Below are positions 1 to 12,208 of a stretch of 64,000 nt of DNA, piece after piece. This DNA comes from Dolomedes plantarius. Lineage: Eukaryota; Arthropoda; Arachnida; Araneae; Dolomedidae. The notes beneath the pieces were generated by a model. The model ran no database searches. It saw only the letters and a program-made list of their open reading frames with translations, and had not been told where the DNA came from. The stretch covers positions 135,511,820-135,575,819 of the forward strand of contig OU015496.1 of NCBI GenBank assembly GCA_907164885.2, given 5' to 3'. The translations under genes and the position numbers were made by a program. Each line of letters begins with the position of its first letter. The first letter of the stretch is position 1.

Positions 1-2311
1 TATAATATTGTTATATTCTTCCATAAGCTTCACACCTCTTTCTGCAATATCATTGACAACTGTGAGGTTTCTGACTACTGTAAGGCCATGTTGATAATCA
101 GGAAGAGAATTCCAGATCGCAGGATCACGAGCAATAAAATCGGACGATATTTTAAACCACTTAAAAAATTTGGATGTTCTTTTTGACACAAAGTTATGTA
201 GTCTTTTTTGTGTGAATTCGGCCATTTCCTTTAAATCAAAATGGAAACGCTTAGAGTCACAAGTAGTTGATTATTTTTCTTTAAATGCTTTGGCCATCTT
301 TACTTTTTGTTCTACAGGAATTGTGTCATCAAAAAATGCTAAAGCCACTATTTCTTCAGTAAGATACCACAAATGTGCACAAAATTTTTTTTGTGGTTTC
401 TTGGGAATTTTTTTTTTATTTCATTGTAAAAATAAAGATCTTTTAAAAACATCCAATCCTGTAATGGTGCTTTGCAGGCTAAGTGAGCATTGTACCAAGC
501 TTTTATGTATATTTTTACAATAAATATACAAATATCCCTTATTCCTTGCAATTCCTGAGTCAAATGAAATTGATTTCGAAAAATAAATATTTTCAAGCAA
601 TAAATAGCTTTCGCCATCCACCTGGCATGGTGAAAAGCACCAAGTAATCGAAATGAAATTTCATTTGCTTCGTGTTCTCCTAAAATTATCATAACTAACT
701 GCAGCAGCTCTTTATAATCGTATCTTGTCTGTTTAATAACAACTTGTGCTTTGGCAAAATGAAGCACAATCTCTATGTCTTTACCGATACTGTTCACAAC
801 AAAGTGATCATCAATTCCAACAGTATATTTAGAATTATCTATATTGGCCCAAGCTTGTTGAAAACGTTTAAATAATCCTATTTCGGGTCCAGACGACTTA
901 CCAATGCATGCTTCAAAAGCAGACTTTAAAACCAATTCATATATATGGTGTCTGCAAGGTAGGTATAAGACATCTTTACCCAGTTTTTGTTCTAATAAAA
1001 CGCAAGCACCTTTTATTCTTCCAGTATTTGACGCAGTTGTGTCACAACACAAGGCTTGCACTGTCAAAAGTTTATTTTCTGAAAAAAAGTTGTAAATAGC
1101 TTCTTCCATATCGTCTCCACTGCAAGAATCCAATTGAGGGACTCCTAAAAGATGCTCTTGTCCGTTAGCGGAAATAATTACTAGAACCCTGTAAAGCTTT
1201 TTGATTCTAGTTATTGATGGAAGTAGCTTTCCATCCCAGTGGACGGTAGTGAACTCTAACTGTAACGGCAGACGTTCATTTCTGATTAATGAAGCACGCT
1301 CGGCACGAAGCTTTTGACGGCATCGCTGTATCGAGGTTCAATTTATAATTAGATCTTAAGTGTTGTGCCCCAAAGCTTCTGCAGTAGCCATTAAAATGTG
1401 GACAGAGTTTCTGTCACTTTACTTGCATTTATCAAGACCTGATACCAACTTGGTGTTAATAAAATTAATGTTCCCACGTTTACATTCTTTGGTTTGACCT
1501 GGCTGATTTGTGGGACACAACGTATCTTCACGGTCAATTTCATTTTCAGATGAACTCTCCTTTTCAGACGAAACTGACACTAAAACAAAACCTTTTATAA
1601 ATATACTACAAAATACTGCGTTAAGAATGTAATAATTGGACAAAAACAAATTTCAAAAGTACTTAATGGTTTTTTCTTACACGACTCTTCGACGTCCAAA
1701 TCCCTGTCCTCCATTGTTTCACTCATTTTTTCATCCTCTTTAATTTTTTGTCTTCGCTGTTCTTCTGCACTAAGACGTTTTAGAACTCTTTTTTTTTTTC
1801 CTTTTCATCAGTTCTTTTATCAATGTCCCCTAAAACGCCAATTCGTCCTTTCTGCCTCTGGGACATGAGAAATTGTCGGTCTTCTTCTATTGTAATAATT
1901 TCCAAGGCAATAACAATTAGAGTGAGCAATATTTAATGGGTCCTGTAGTTTTTCTTTAAAATTTTCTTCTTTTTGCTCATGAGTTTCACTCTTTCTTTTA
2001 GAACTTTTTTGAAGCATTCTCCATTCATTATATAGGGCTTCCAGTTTAACAATGCAATGTTGAAGTTCTCTAAATGGTATTCGTGCATTTTGCCAAAAAA
2101 TTACAGTTTCAGAAATTACTAAACGAGCACTTTCACGAAGACTTAATTTTACGCATCCCATGTTATAAAATAGCACTTGCATTACTTGTTTGTTAGACGG
2201 TAATTTGCTACCTAATATTTGATTCATTTCTCTTTCATGATTGCAAAGTTTACTCTTTAGTGCCATTTTTAACAAACCACGTGCTACCGCTTCGTTTGGA
2301 AGACAACGCAA
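1..2311 (-). pseudogene. Broken transposase-like gene (unnamed arthropod family), 3' end cut by window edge
   Basis: Read on the minus strand, conserved blocks of one protein follow each other from 2311 to 1: an N-terminal block (2311-1820, with LRESARLVISETVIFW), a charged linker, a block at 1330-348 with VHWDGKLLP, ISANGQEHLLGVPQLDS, CCDTTASNTG and LPCRHHIYELVL, and a C-terminal block with EEIVALAFFDD and DYQHGLTVVRNLTVVND that runs off the window. I recognise this order from uncharacterised arthropod (especially spider) proteins that behave like transposon genes; the DTTASNTG block recalls RNase-H-like transposases such as hAT, but that assignment is inference. It is dead: in-frame stops lie at 1419-1421, 1356-1358 and 1338-1340, there is a frameshift near 365-375 and a further stop near 270. 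Whether the 1419-1820 gap is an intron or decay is unclear. Confidence 0.7.
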
Positions 2312-2670
2312 TACTGATTATGACTAAGTGCAGTGGTCACTTTCCTCGACAACCAGGACTGCCGACGCCACCTGCACAGTGCCTCCTATCATGTGTCCTA
2401 CGTGCTATTGGGTTATGCAAAACTATGTCTTAGTGTATATTTGATATATTTAGTTTATTAAAGCGCATAAAATCTTATTTCATTTTTTTCTGTTAAACTT
2501 GTGGGAAAAGCAGTATTTTTTATATAAATGGCGACATTCACAGCCTCTGCGGCACCACTTAGAATTATGCGAAAGACCCTACTTTTTTGGCATTAGTTTT
2601 AAGCTAGTTAGAAAAAATTTAGGGGGTGAGACATTAAAAAAAGCAAAGTTGAAAAATAAGGGCCACCCTA
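2312..2670. other. Unassigned AT-rich stretch
   Basis: Nothing recognisable apart from flanking sequence of the transposase-like pseudogene. A short GC-richer segment at 2325-2400 has no readable frame. Confidence 0.4.
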
Positions 2671-2803
<133 letters not shown>

Positions 2804-3417
2804 ATCATAAACTGGGGCAATTCGACTTCCCTGCCCAGTCTATTCCGATAGCGCGCCTAACTATGGCTAATTCCTAGCCACCCTGTTCCCTCAGATATCA
2901 CTGAGAATACGCTGGATTAAGGAACATAAGAAGCACCTTTATTCTTTAGCGTATTTACAAACTATTTACATTAACTCCTTGAGTTTTGCATCGCCAGTGC
3001 ATTCATGGCCTCCAGCCAAATCAATTAATTCACATCTGTAAGGCGCTTCGGCTAAACAAATCACAATCACTTTCCATGTGGGTTCTCCGCTCACGCAAAC
3101 CGCTGGTCCGAGACAAAGTCGACCTCCGTTAACACCGGACCTCTGTCCTTCTCTGTCTGTCCCTGTCTGACACTGGCCTACATAGACGATCCACCAGTCC
3201 AAACCGGTTTTCCTTCCACTGCATACCTCCGAAACAACTCGTCCAGAAACCACTTGCACTTCCAATCCTGGTTGTCATCTGTTTACTAGACAGCTGCCAC
3301 GCCTATTGATTGATGGACCTGGAATCACCTCTGGTAAACATTCAAAACTGTAAAGAAACTGCACCATATTTTCATATAAAATACCGGAGGTTAAGTAGTG
3401 AGTCCGTTTCCATCACA
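2804..3417 (-). repeat. 3' LTR
   Basis: It matches 8212-8841 almost along its full length. In minus orientation it starts TGTGATGG and ends GTTTATGAT; the terminal CA usual in LTRs is not evident. It follows a polypurine tract, which fixes it as the 3' LTR. Confidence 0.9.
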
Positions 3418-3433
3418 GCTCCTCTCCCCCCTT
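3418..3433 (-). other. Polypurine tract
   Basis: In minus orientation the sequence AAAGGGGGGAGAGGAGC directly precedes the LTR start TGTGATGG. This is the expected plus-strand priming site and sets the element's orientation. Confidence 0.8.
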
Positions 3434-4952
3434 TAAAGCTTTTTTATGCATAAAAAAGTCTAATGGAAAGTTCGGTAGGTCCATTTAGGTATGTCCACAT
3501 GAAACATTTCCAAAGAGGTCAATACCATTTGACTTTCTTCAGCTTTAACTTACTAGATTCAATTCCGCCTACTTTAGAAATTTCCCTCCAAAAGCCCTAA
3601 ACTGCACTCATTCTGGGACACATCATTCCTAAACCTGCACTAAGAATACTTTTCGGGAGTCAAAAAACATCAATGCAATTCCCGTCATAGGTACAGATAA
3701 TCATTATACCGATATAACATTACCTAAACACATAATCATTTCATACATGATTAGGACAAACAAAATAGTCATAATGCACTAAGAAACTTACGTTAACAAT
3801 TTCATACTGAAAACAACAAAAGTAGCCTCAAGGCTACCCTATCTGCCTATAACCTTCTCGGTTCAATTATAAACTTAAGGGCAGTTACCACCAGTACCTT
3901 TCGACCTGTCATAGCCGACAACGTACCCTAACTCGTTTAGCTTCTATTCGCCAACACATTGCATTTTCATTTAACATATTTTGGCATAGGTACTACAACA
4001 ATCTCAAATCTTAACTTAATTACAAACATTACCACAATTTCGACCATATTTCATTTCTCGACTATATCTTAATCTAGTTGCAATAACATGAAACAAACTC
4101 AAAGACACATTAAACAAAGAAACATTACTCAAAGAAACACATTTAACACAGCATACATTGATCACAACGTTAACCAATTAAAATTTTCACATTTGCTCTG
4201 TAAACTTCTCTTAAAGCAAAAACACATCATCGTGGATAACGATTACCAAATATAGTGGACAAAATTAAACTTATATTTCTTACTAAATATTAGTTATGTA
4301 ATTCTTACTATTTCATTAAACATTCGGCATTACAAGATCATTAACTATTCGACTTTCTGTTGGTCCTGTAACCCGCGGAACATAATTTCTCCTATCCAAA
4401 CGCGCGACTCAATGGAGGCCTCTTTCCACTCGATTGACCAGGAAACCGAAACTCAACAGTTGAGCCCACATTTATTTCTACACTAGGATTCCACAATTCC
4501 ATTAGGTGTTTTTAACGTCATTTCCTGACATAGAGTCATAACAAACTAAGTTGTTTGGATCCTTTTCTAACAAGAACAAAATTGTATTGCAGTATATTAA
4601 TGACAGCCATTCTGAGGCCTTCCACCGGCTTACACAAAAAGCGTCTTAGGACCTTTTACCAAAACAAAATTGTCATACTAATTGAACATAATCGTTATAC
4701 TAATTGAACATAAGGAATTATACATAATTTGCTTAAATTCATTCTCAAACTATATGGTCATGTTTTGCCAACATATATGCACTTTAAATTTCACAAAAAT
4801 CATCACATAAAAGATTATACACTACAATATCCTTAATTCAACTTTCTGGTATAAAATCATACAAAAAAACAATACACATAATTATTACACATACATTTCT
4901 GGGTCACTGTTTCACTCAGATTACTTCGGAGCATTAAATTCTCCCTTGACCC
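3434..4952 (-). other. Non-coding 3' interior of the LTR element
   Basis: AT-rich, with stops in all frames on both strands. A complete element of this type would carry pol here; none is seen. Confidence 0.6.
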
Positions 4953-6969
4953 TCAAAATCTCATCTGAGAATTTAAATTTTTCCCAACTATTATTCCTTT
5001 AAATTTGGAGTTAACCCTCCTCGTAGCATCTCGCTTACTCTTAATTTTCGTGGAAACCCTGTCATACGGCTCCCTAAATTCATCCTGTCTATTAATCTTC
5101 GCCCTCGCGAATATTTGCAACTTTCGGTTTTTCATCAGTCTCCCGAAATTGCTAGGCTGCCTTTCTGAGTATTTAGTACCCATTTTCATTTTGAATTTAA
5201 CAGAATGTTTTCCTCCCCTAAATTTCATCTTGAACTTGACAAAACCCTGGCGTCCCGCCTTTTATCTATGCCTTACGCAATTCGGCTTCCTTCTAGCTAA
5301 CAGACCTTTCTCCCTAGTTTTGGTCAAGCCCCAAAACCTTTTAAACTTCGTTTTCTTGCGCTGTATTCCCTTCGTCATTTCGGGACGCTGTTTAGTCCTA
5401 ATCACTACCGGATGTAATTTCCCTTTGAACCCATTACAATGGAGTATCCCAATCTTAGGTAACCTCCCTCTCAAAATGTTCCTACTCGGAAACGCCGTCC
5501 TTCTCTTTTCTACAGGGGTTCTCTCCACCTCAGCTGCATTGTTTAGGTTTCCCCTAAATTCCATCAAAATCTGACCATCCATTTTAGACGCTCTTTCGAC
5601 CCTTTCGCGTTCCGTGTTTTCCCCAATGCCATTGTCTAATCCCTGGGGAGCTCAACTTCTTCGGCTACATTCATCAAATCCTGACACGCACTTATAGTCC
5701 CTTCCACTTGAAAAGAACTTGATGAATGGACTCTCGGACAAAGGTCCATCCCCCTCTGTGTGCGGTCAGTTACACAAAACTCGGGATTCGAGTCCTCTAA
5801 AACCTCGGGTGACGCAACGAAACTAACTTTTCTCACTTCAATATCACAAATGTTAGAGTCGCTTTCAGACAAATTCCTTTTATCTAGGCTACTTTCGTCA
5901 CAAAAATCTACATTCCTTTTCCCACATGTCTCTACATTCATTTTCCCACATGTCTCTACATTCACGGATTTGCAGAGCGAATTATCTATTTCACTTCTAT
6001 TTTCTACACCCGAATTTAAGCCTGCTTGCTCAATTAAAAGGGTTTCCTTTTTTCCCCGCACTTCCCTCGAACTGCTCAATGTATCTCCGGCATCCAACTG
6101 ACTACAGAATTCCTTATTTTTAATTTTGCCTCTAGTACTTGCGCTTCCGAAATTCCCAGCTTCCCCCTCGCTGAAATTTCCCAACATATTCTCCTCCCTT
6201 TTTTCTCTACCCGGAGATTTAACCTTTTGCTTCACGCAAATTTTCCCCTCAATTTCACTTTCGGCTCTTTTCTCAATTTGAGTGACTCTGGCCTTCCTTA
6301 TTAAACCTCTACTTTCTCTATTGGAATTTACAACCTGTAATTTTACTCTCAGGTACTCTAATTCCCTCGCTTTAATAAATCTAGTTGATTGATCTAAAAT
6401 ATATTTTGCCTCACAGTCTCGGTCGTATTCTAGTATCTAGAGGATTCCTTTATCATGTCTCACAGTCTCGGTCGTATTCTAGTATCTCGAGGATTCCTTT
6501 ATCATGTCTCACAAAGAATTCTTTATTCGACTCGAAAACCTCGAAAATATTGTCTATTATGGCTTCCTGACAAACGTCTAAACTTTGTCTCTTTCTTATC
6601 AAAGCTAATTCATAGGCCCTATCCATCTGCTTATACTTCTCTTCCCAAATTTTCCTCGCTTCCCTTTCTTTCTTATCCCTAATTTCTCTCGCATCCCTTT
6701 CTTTCTGTTCCTTAATTTCTCTCGCTTCCCTTTCTTTCTTTTCTCTAGTTTCTCTCGCTTCCCTTTCTTTCTTTTCTCTAGTTTCTCTCGCTTCCCTTTC
6801 TTTCTGTTCCTACTAAACACGCCTTGGTCCCTACATCGCTGTAATTTTCCGCTCCCATGATTCGTCGGACAATTACTATTTTTTTATCATTTGTCGACGC
6901 CTCAACGTCCAAATTATCGGCTAAAGCCACAAGAACAAGTTTAGTCGATCTAATTAGAAGAACTTCCAT
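4953..6969 (-). pseudogene. gag: Gag-like gene of the LTR element, broken
   Basis: The start MEVLLIRSTK at 6969 resembles the N terminus of gag-like proteins in arthropod LTR elements. It is followed by a charged coiled-coil segment built of five 33-bp units (about 6650-6810; unit EKKEREARETR), then an acidic middle (6235-5636) and a strongly basic C-terminal part (5582-4953, rich in Lys and Arg). I see no CCHC zinc knuckle; the basic tail may stand in for it (inference). The frame is broken by a shift near the coiled-coil start, by a 49-bp tandem duplication at 6412-6509, by a shift between 5636 and 5582 and by a stop at 5262-5264 in an otherwise continuous frame. Nothing that looks like pol follows. 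Confidence 0.6.
6412..6509. repeat. 49-bp tandem duplication inside gag-like frame
   Basis: Two adjacent 49-bp units (6412-6460 and 6461-6509) differ at one base. Because 49 is not a multiple of three, the duplication shifts the gag-like frame and brings in a stop just after the sequence DRDCET. Confidence 0.9.
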
Positions 6970-8190
6970 TTTTCCAAACTAAAAGATTTACCACTGTATT
7001 CACAGAAATCACAATATCTTATTTCTAACCTAATGCCGTACACTCAATACACTCACAGAAATACACATGCAATTTCACTTGCCCTACTTTACACGGAAAT
7101 ATAGGACAGGTACTAGATATAACGATATAGACACTAAAATTATTATCTTAGAACCTTCACTTATACACATAAACTGGTACAATTAATCACAGGCAATCCT
7201 ATCAAATGACATAATAATAACTAGAACATATATCACAGTGCCTAAAGTTAACGTTTAAAATAACTGGAGCATATCTCACACTATACTAAACTGTTTAAAA
7301 TTTTTAAGAGATGTATCACAATATATTATCAAACATTTAAAAGAAACACAAATATATCACACTATATTATAGCATACAACATTCAAAACTCAAATTGTTT
7401 TCACCATTACAAGTCTGATGCACCTTCACACGTACTTATACACTTCTAGAATAACACTAATACAAATATACTATTTGAATTCAGCGTTTTTTCCCAAACT
7501 GAGTACTTTCCTGTGCACCAAGGCACTGTGCGGTTTCCTACAAACACTCGCACACTTTCTATTTATTAAGCACTATCAAACCGATGTTCTTCTAGAATAA
7601 AACCTGGGAGATTTATCCCAAAAGAAAACACTTTTTTTCTTTTTTCCGCACAACATGTGAGATTCCCTGTGGATTTACTCACAAAAGTTTTGATTACCCA
7701 AAATCACTTTTAGAAAAAACTAACTACTAATGTCTCTCAAGACAATTACATTTACCCAATCTCTATCAGGATTTCACACTTGTTCTTCTCGAACAAATTT
7801 CACTAAACCTTCACTGGTTCAACATTCGGACTACTCAGGTAAGCGTTGAAATTATCTTTCTAAATACCCTGAATTATTAGACTAATTCCAACCAGTCATT
7901 AATTCCAATCCCACAATTTACTGCCCCTCGACAATTTTCGCTCAGACCTCTTTGGAAGATTTCAAATGAGCTTACCTCCCCTGCTGTTTCATCTTGCTGT
8001 ACACGCTGATCGAATTTTCTTGCACGGGTTCCAATTCTCCTGAACAACTTCCGTCTCGGCTGCTAGTATTTTCCGCAGGTTCTCGTTGACTGTTTGCATC
8101 GGACGGATTCCTTTGGCTATCCTCGCCAGCTCCGCCACTGCTCGCCTCCTCCGTGGATCCTCGCGTATTTCGCTAACACATACGTAAGAT
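6970..8190 (-). other. 5' leader of the LTR element
   Basis: Lies between the primer-binding-site-like sequence and the gag-like start. A 75-codon frame at 8216-7989 (minus) begins in the LTR end and covers the primer-binding site; I regard it as chance. Confidence 0.5.
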
Positions 8191-8208
8191 CCCCCGGTGC
8201 TGCCACCA
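8191..8208 (-). other. Primer-binding-site-like sequence
   Basis: Three bases after the 5' LTR end, in minus orientation, lies TGGTGGCAGCACCGGGGG. It starts with TGG, as expected for pairing with a tRNA 3' end. The tRNA was not identified. Confidence 0.6.
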
Positions 8209-8211
8209 GCA

Positions 8212-8838
8212 ATCATAAACTGGGGGCAATTCCACTTCCCTGCCCAGTCTATTCCGATAGCGTGCCGAACTATGGCTAATTCCTAGCCACCCTGTTCCCT
8301 CAGATATCACTGAGAATACGCTGGATTAAGGAACATAAAAAGCACCTTTATTCTTTAGCGTATTTACAAACTATTTACATTAACTACTTGAGTTTTGCAC
8401 CTCCAGTGCATTCATGGCCTCCAGCCAAATCAATTAATTCACATCTGTAAGGCGCTTCGGCCAAACAAATCACAATCACTTTCCATGTGGCTTCTCCGCA
8501 CACGCAAACCCCTGGTCCGAGACAAGGTCGACCTTCGTCAACACCGGACCTCTGTCCTTCTCTGTCTGTCCCTGTCTGACACTGGCCTGCATAGACAATC
8601 TACCAGTCCAAACCGGTTCTCACTCAACTGCATACCTCCGGAATAACTCGTCCAGAAACCACTTGCACTTCCAGTCCTGGTTGTCATCTGTTTACTGGTC
8701 ATCTGTTTACTAGACAGCTGGCAAGCCTCTTGATTGATGGACCTGGAATCACCTCTGGTAAACATTCAAAACTGTAAAGAAATTTCACCATATTTTCATA
8801 TAAAATACCGGGGGTTAAGTAGAGAGTCCACCGCCATC

Positions 8839-8841
<3 letters not shown>
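8212..8841 (-). repeat. 5' LTR
   Basis: Partner of 2804-3417. It is 16 bp longer because the segment around GGTCATCTGTTTACT is tandemly duplicated near 8690-8715. In minus orientation it starts TGTGATGG. Confidence 0.9.

Positions 8842-8925
<84 letters not shown>
8842..8925. repeat. (TA)n microsatellite, right flank of LTR element
   Basis: About 84 bp of pure TA directly after the 5' LTR, matching the (TA)n on the other side. Confidence 0.95.
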
Positions 8926-8929
<4 letters not shown>

Positions 8930-10010
8930 CGATACATATCATATAGATGTGATGTATCATGATATTTATCAGTATAATCATCATAACTTAAAGTGCAATG
9001 TAAACATCATAGAAGCATGTGGTCCGTTTCATCGAATATCAAAAGCTCTATCGCCTGTTCACAAGTAAAAAAAAATGCGATTTTATTTTGATAATTTTTG
9101 GTATTGTCAAAATAAATAGTTTAGATTTAAGTACTTGGTTTTAAGTACCTAGATTTAAGTACTTGGAACTATCAATTTTTATAAATACAGTTTAAAACAT
9201 GCTTGTAATGTCTATAATTTCTAAATCCAAGCAAAACGTAGTACATGGAAATTAGTTATCACAGACAGTTGAAGAATTGTAAGCAATTTTTGCTCAATTG
9301 GGCACATACAAATTGGCTGTATGCACAAGATATGCGTTTTTAAAGTCCATTGCTACATTAAATATTCCAAAGACAAGATTAAATATCCCACTTTCCTTAA
9401 AAACTTGTGAATTTTCATTTTTTCGCTCCTGATGCATGAGAGAATATTCAAAAATTTTCCCTACATGACGTATATAACATTCATCTATTGAGAGTATTTT
9501 ATGCTGCAACTTAACCAAAACATGCTATACAATTTGCATCAATGGAAATGTATTTTTTTCCACATCAGTTGTGAAAACATAATTCCCTTTCTTTCGCCGA
9601 ATTTCTTTTGTGGCGGTGATCTACAAAAGAGAAATGGTCTGGGAATAGAAACAAAGAAAACGCGGTAACCGTTGTTTTTTTTCATTACTATATTATACAG
9701 CATGTTAAATTTCAAAGACATTTGTTTCCTATTACTGCTGCAAGCCAACATCTTGCGTCAATGTAAATGTTGTTGTCACAGATGTAAAATAAGTTACTCT
9801 TCTTATGATAAATAAGGTAGTCTTATGATAAATAAGATAAATTGTTGCGAAAATTATTTAGGTTAGTAAATTTTAAAAAAATGGGCTTCTTAAAATCTGC
9901 AGTAAAATGTGAAAACAGCAACTAATTTTTAAGTTGTTACATATGGCAATTGTTTTTGGATGTTAATCCGTACAATTTATATACTGCCGAAACTGTTGGC
10001 CATTCATTTA
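8926..10010. other. Unassigned AT-rich stretch
   Basis: Two short minus-strand frames (9518-9294 and 9751-9539) show no recognisable domain or coding bias. A short duplicated motif (AAGTACTTGG and variants) lies at 9128-9167. Confidence 0.4.
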
Positions 10011-10011
10011 A

Positions 10012-10186
10012 GGTGGCACCGTATAGGTGGCTAGCATTACAAGCCTATCCCGTAATTTAGAACCGAGTCAAGTGACGAGACCGGAACACTTGACCCCACA
10101 CCTACAGAGGTAAAATTTGAGCACTTCGAGGACATTGCAGCCATGACAGATTTTATGTGCACCAGCCACCATTAGTGTACAAGTCA
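10012..10186 (+). repeat. Dispersed SINE-like repeat, family D, copy 1
   Basis: Shares interrupted similarity with 34640-34787, including GAACCGAGTCAAGTGACGAG, a following cCACTTgACCCC block, GACAGATTTT and ATTAGTGTAC. No clear RNA polymerase III boxes or A-tail were seen, so SINE is a working label. Confidence 0.55.
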
Positions 10187-10245
10187 CTAATTTCTAAGTT
10201 ACAGATATAGTTCATCATCGAGTGTTTAAGTAGGACTGTCGTTAA

Positions 10246-10664
10246 GGCTGCTCTGTACTAACTCTATTGGATTCGTACACCTCAATGTTAACCTATGGAG
10301 AAAATTTGTCCAAGAATTGCTGACTTGGATTGAAAGATTTTTTTTTTAGTTGTACTACGTAATAGAGAAAGAAATTTTGCCCCTTGGGGCATTTTTCGTT
10401 TTTTTCAAATGCAGATAATATTTAAAAATTTAAATTAATCGGAGATAAAAATCTGGTAGAGTGTCTTTTAAATGCTCACCGATTTCTTTGGTGGACGAAG
10501 TTTATAAAATGAATCCTGTTGCAAGGGGCAGAAAAGTTCAGGCTAACTAAAAATACCATTTTTACTGGATTATCAGCATTTATGTAGCTGCAAATAGCAG
10601 ACACATATTCCCCATGAGTTAACATTGAGGTGAGCGAATCCAACAGGGTTAGTACAGAGCAGTC
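10246..10664. mobile_element. MITE with TTAA target duplication
   Basis: Terminal inverted repeats of about 48 bp, starting GRCTGCTCTGTACTAAC at both ends, enclose a 419-bp non-coding body. A TTAA lies directly outside each end (10242-10245 and 10665-10668). TTAA duplications are known from piggyBac and Kolobok elements; the terminal bases do not fit the CCC start of piggyBac, so the superfamily is open. Confidence 0.8.
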
Positions 10665-10668
10665 TTAA

Positions 10669-11330
10669 GGCAAATAATAAGGGAGTTCGCAATTAAAAAT
10701 CCTTTAGGATTTATCCATATATCAGTCACTCAGCATGCTCTGTATCGCAAAGAAGAACTATTCTCGTTTAGTTGGATTTATTTGAAATTTTTGCATTCAG
10801 TTGTGGATGTTAAGATATTTAATTACTTTTTTATTTTTATTTTTTAGTCTACCATAGAGTTGACATAATGGGCAAACATTCTTAGCCACAATACGCAATA
10901 AAAGGCCCAGAAAAAGGACTAAGGTCAAATCAAGCCAATAGAATTGTTATTTACAAAACGAACAAAATGAAAATTACAAGACTGACAGACTATCTCTGGT
11001 CTGCCTAACAAAAAAGTGGATAGATGGTCCTTTCCTTCAAAAACGGAACTGACGAGTCACCATCTATTATGGCACGAGGAAATACTCAGGATTTTATGCT
11101 TATTTGCTGAAACCTTCAAGTTTCATGAATATGGCAGGTAGAATGTTCGTTCTTAATGTCGGTAATCAAGTAATTTCAGACCCTATAATCGTTCCTTTTT
11201 CTTGCTATAGTCTCTTCGTTGAACCTTCAGTTTCAAACCTACAGTGTCAATAATCATAAATATTTTGCTAGAAATTAAAAACATTGAATCAAATGTTTAG
11301 AATCTTCTTCCAGGGCTGGGTTTTTGGCAA
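10669..11330. other. Unassigned stretch
   Basis: No gene, repeat or RNA recognised on either strand. Confidence 0.4.
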
Positions 11331-11332
11331 TA

Positions 11333-12208
11333 CAGTCGATTCCGGTTAATTGGACCACCAGTTAATCCCAAGAACTGCTTATTCGGACCAAAACCTGTCT
11401 TGTAACATAAGGCATGTTCATTTAAAGGGTCAGGTACCTTTTAAAGACCAAGAGACTCGACTAACATATCCCTATTTTCAATCATCAGTAGTTACGAAAA
11501 TAATTTATTAAGAAATATAAAAATTTTCCTGTGAGTTAAACACTCTCTCTTCTTCATAAATATGGCTCTCAATTTTTTCTGGCTTGAACAGAAATTTCTT
11601 AATTGTTTAAAATTTTAACCATTGTTTTTTTTCATTTTTATGTCACTGCGCACATGATATATCCAGAACAGTTAGCTAGAATACCATGAAATTTTATGCA
11701 CGTTCAATATAGACATGTATCATTAAAATGGCCTATTTTTATATCATTCCTAAGATAAAAATTTGAATTTCAGTAAAATTTAGAAAAAAAAATTCTGAAA
11801 TATTAAAACAAAACTTTTTTTTTTTACCAAGAACTAAGAATTTTGATTTCAAAGTTGGTCATTTTAAATATGTATTATACAACTTAAATTTGAAATTTAA
11901 AAATATGTATATTCATTAATATATGGGCGCAAGTTTGCGTGCAATGACATAACGTTGAAAAATCAATGGTTGAAATTTTAAAAAATTATCTTCAAGCTAG
12001 AAAAAAAAATGAGAGCCATATTTATAAAGAAGAAAGTGTGTTTAACTCACAGTAAAATTTTCATATTCCTGAAAAAAAGATTTTCATAACTACTCATGAT
12101 TGAAAATAGGTATATCTTTGTCGAGTCCCTTAGCTTTTTAAAGGTACCAAACCCCTTAATCGGACCAGCCGGTTATTAGGACCAAAATGATCGCGTCTCG
12201 CGGCTGTG
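11333..12208. mobile_element. Foldback-type DNA element
   Basis: Two arms of about 155 bp (11433-11586 and 11993-12148) are imperfect inverted copies, each running from GGTACC inward to CAAGC/GCTTG. The outer ends carry diverged copies of a GGTTAAT-GGACCA motif, and TA dinucleotides lie at the likely borders (TACAGTCGATTCCGG at the left). The ends recall pogo/Tigger-type elements, but this is inference. No transposase frame is present. Confidence 0.6.

Larger units (their letters stand above)
2804..8841 (-). mobile_element. Non-autonomous LTR retrotransposon, gag-like frame only, about 6.0 kb
   Basis: Two direct repeats of 614 and 630 bp bound this element. In minus-strand orientation the left repeat is the 3' LTR, preceded by a polypurine tract, and the right repeat is the 5' LTR, followed by a primer-binding-site-like sequence. 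A hand alignment of the LTRs gives about 35 mismatches over 614 bp (5-6 percent) plus a 16-bp tandem duplication in the right copy, so the insertion is moderately old. Between the LTRs I find only a gag-like frame on the minus strand. No reverse transcriptase, RNase H or integrase motif is visible, so it would have to be mobilised by a related complete element. Both flanks are (TA)n. Confidence 0.88.

Noticed and set aside
170..523. 117-codon plus frame
   Set aside because: Antisense to the transposase-like pseudogene.
5005..5574. 189-codon plus frame
   Set aside because: It is antisense to the gag-like region of the LTR element, which reads better on the minus strand.
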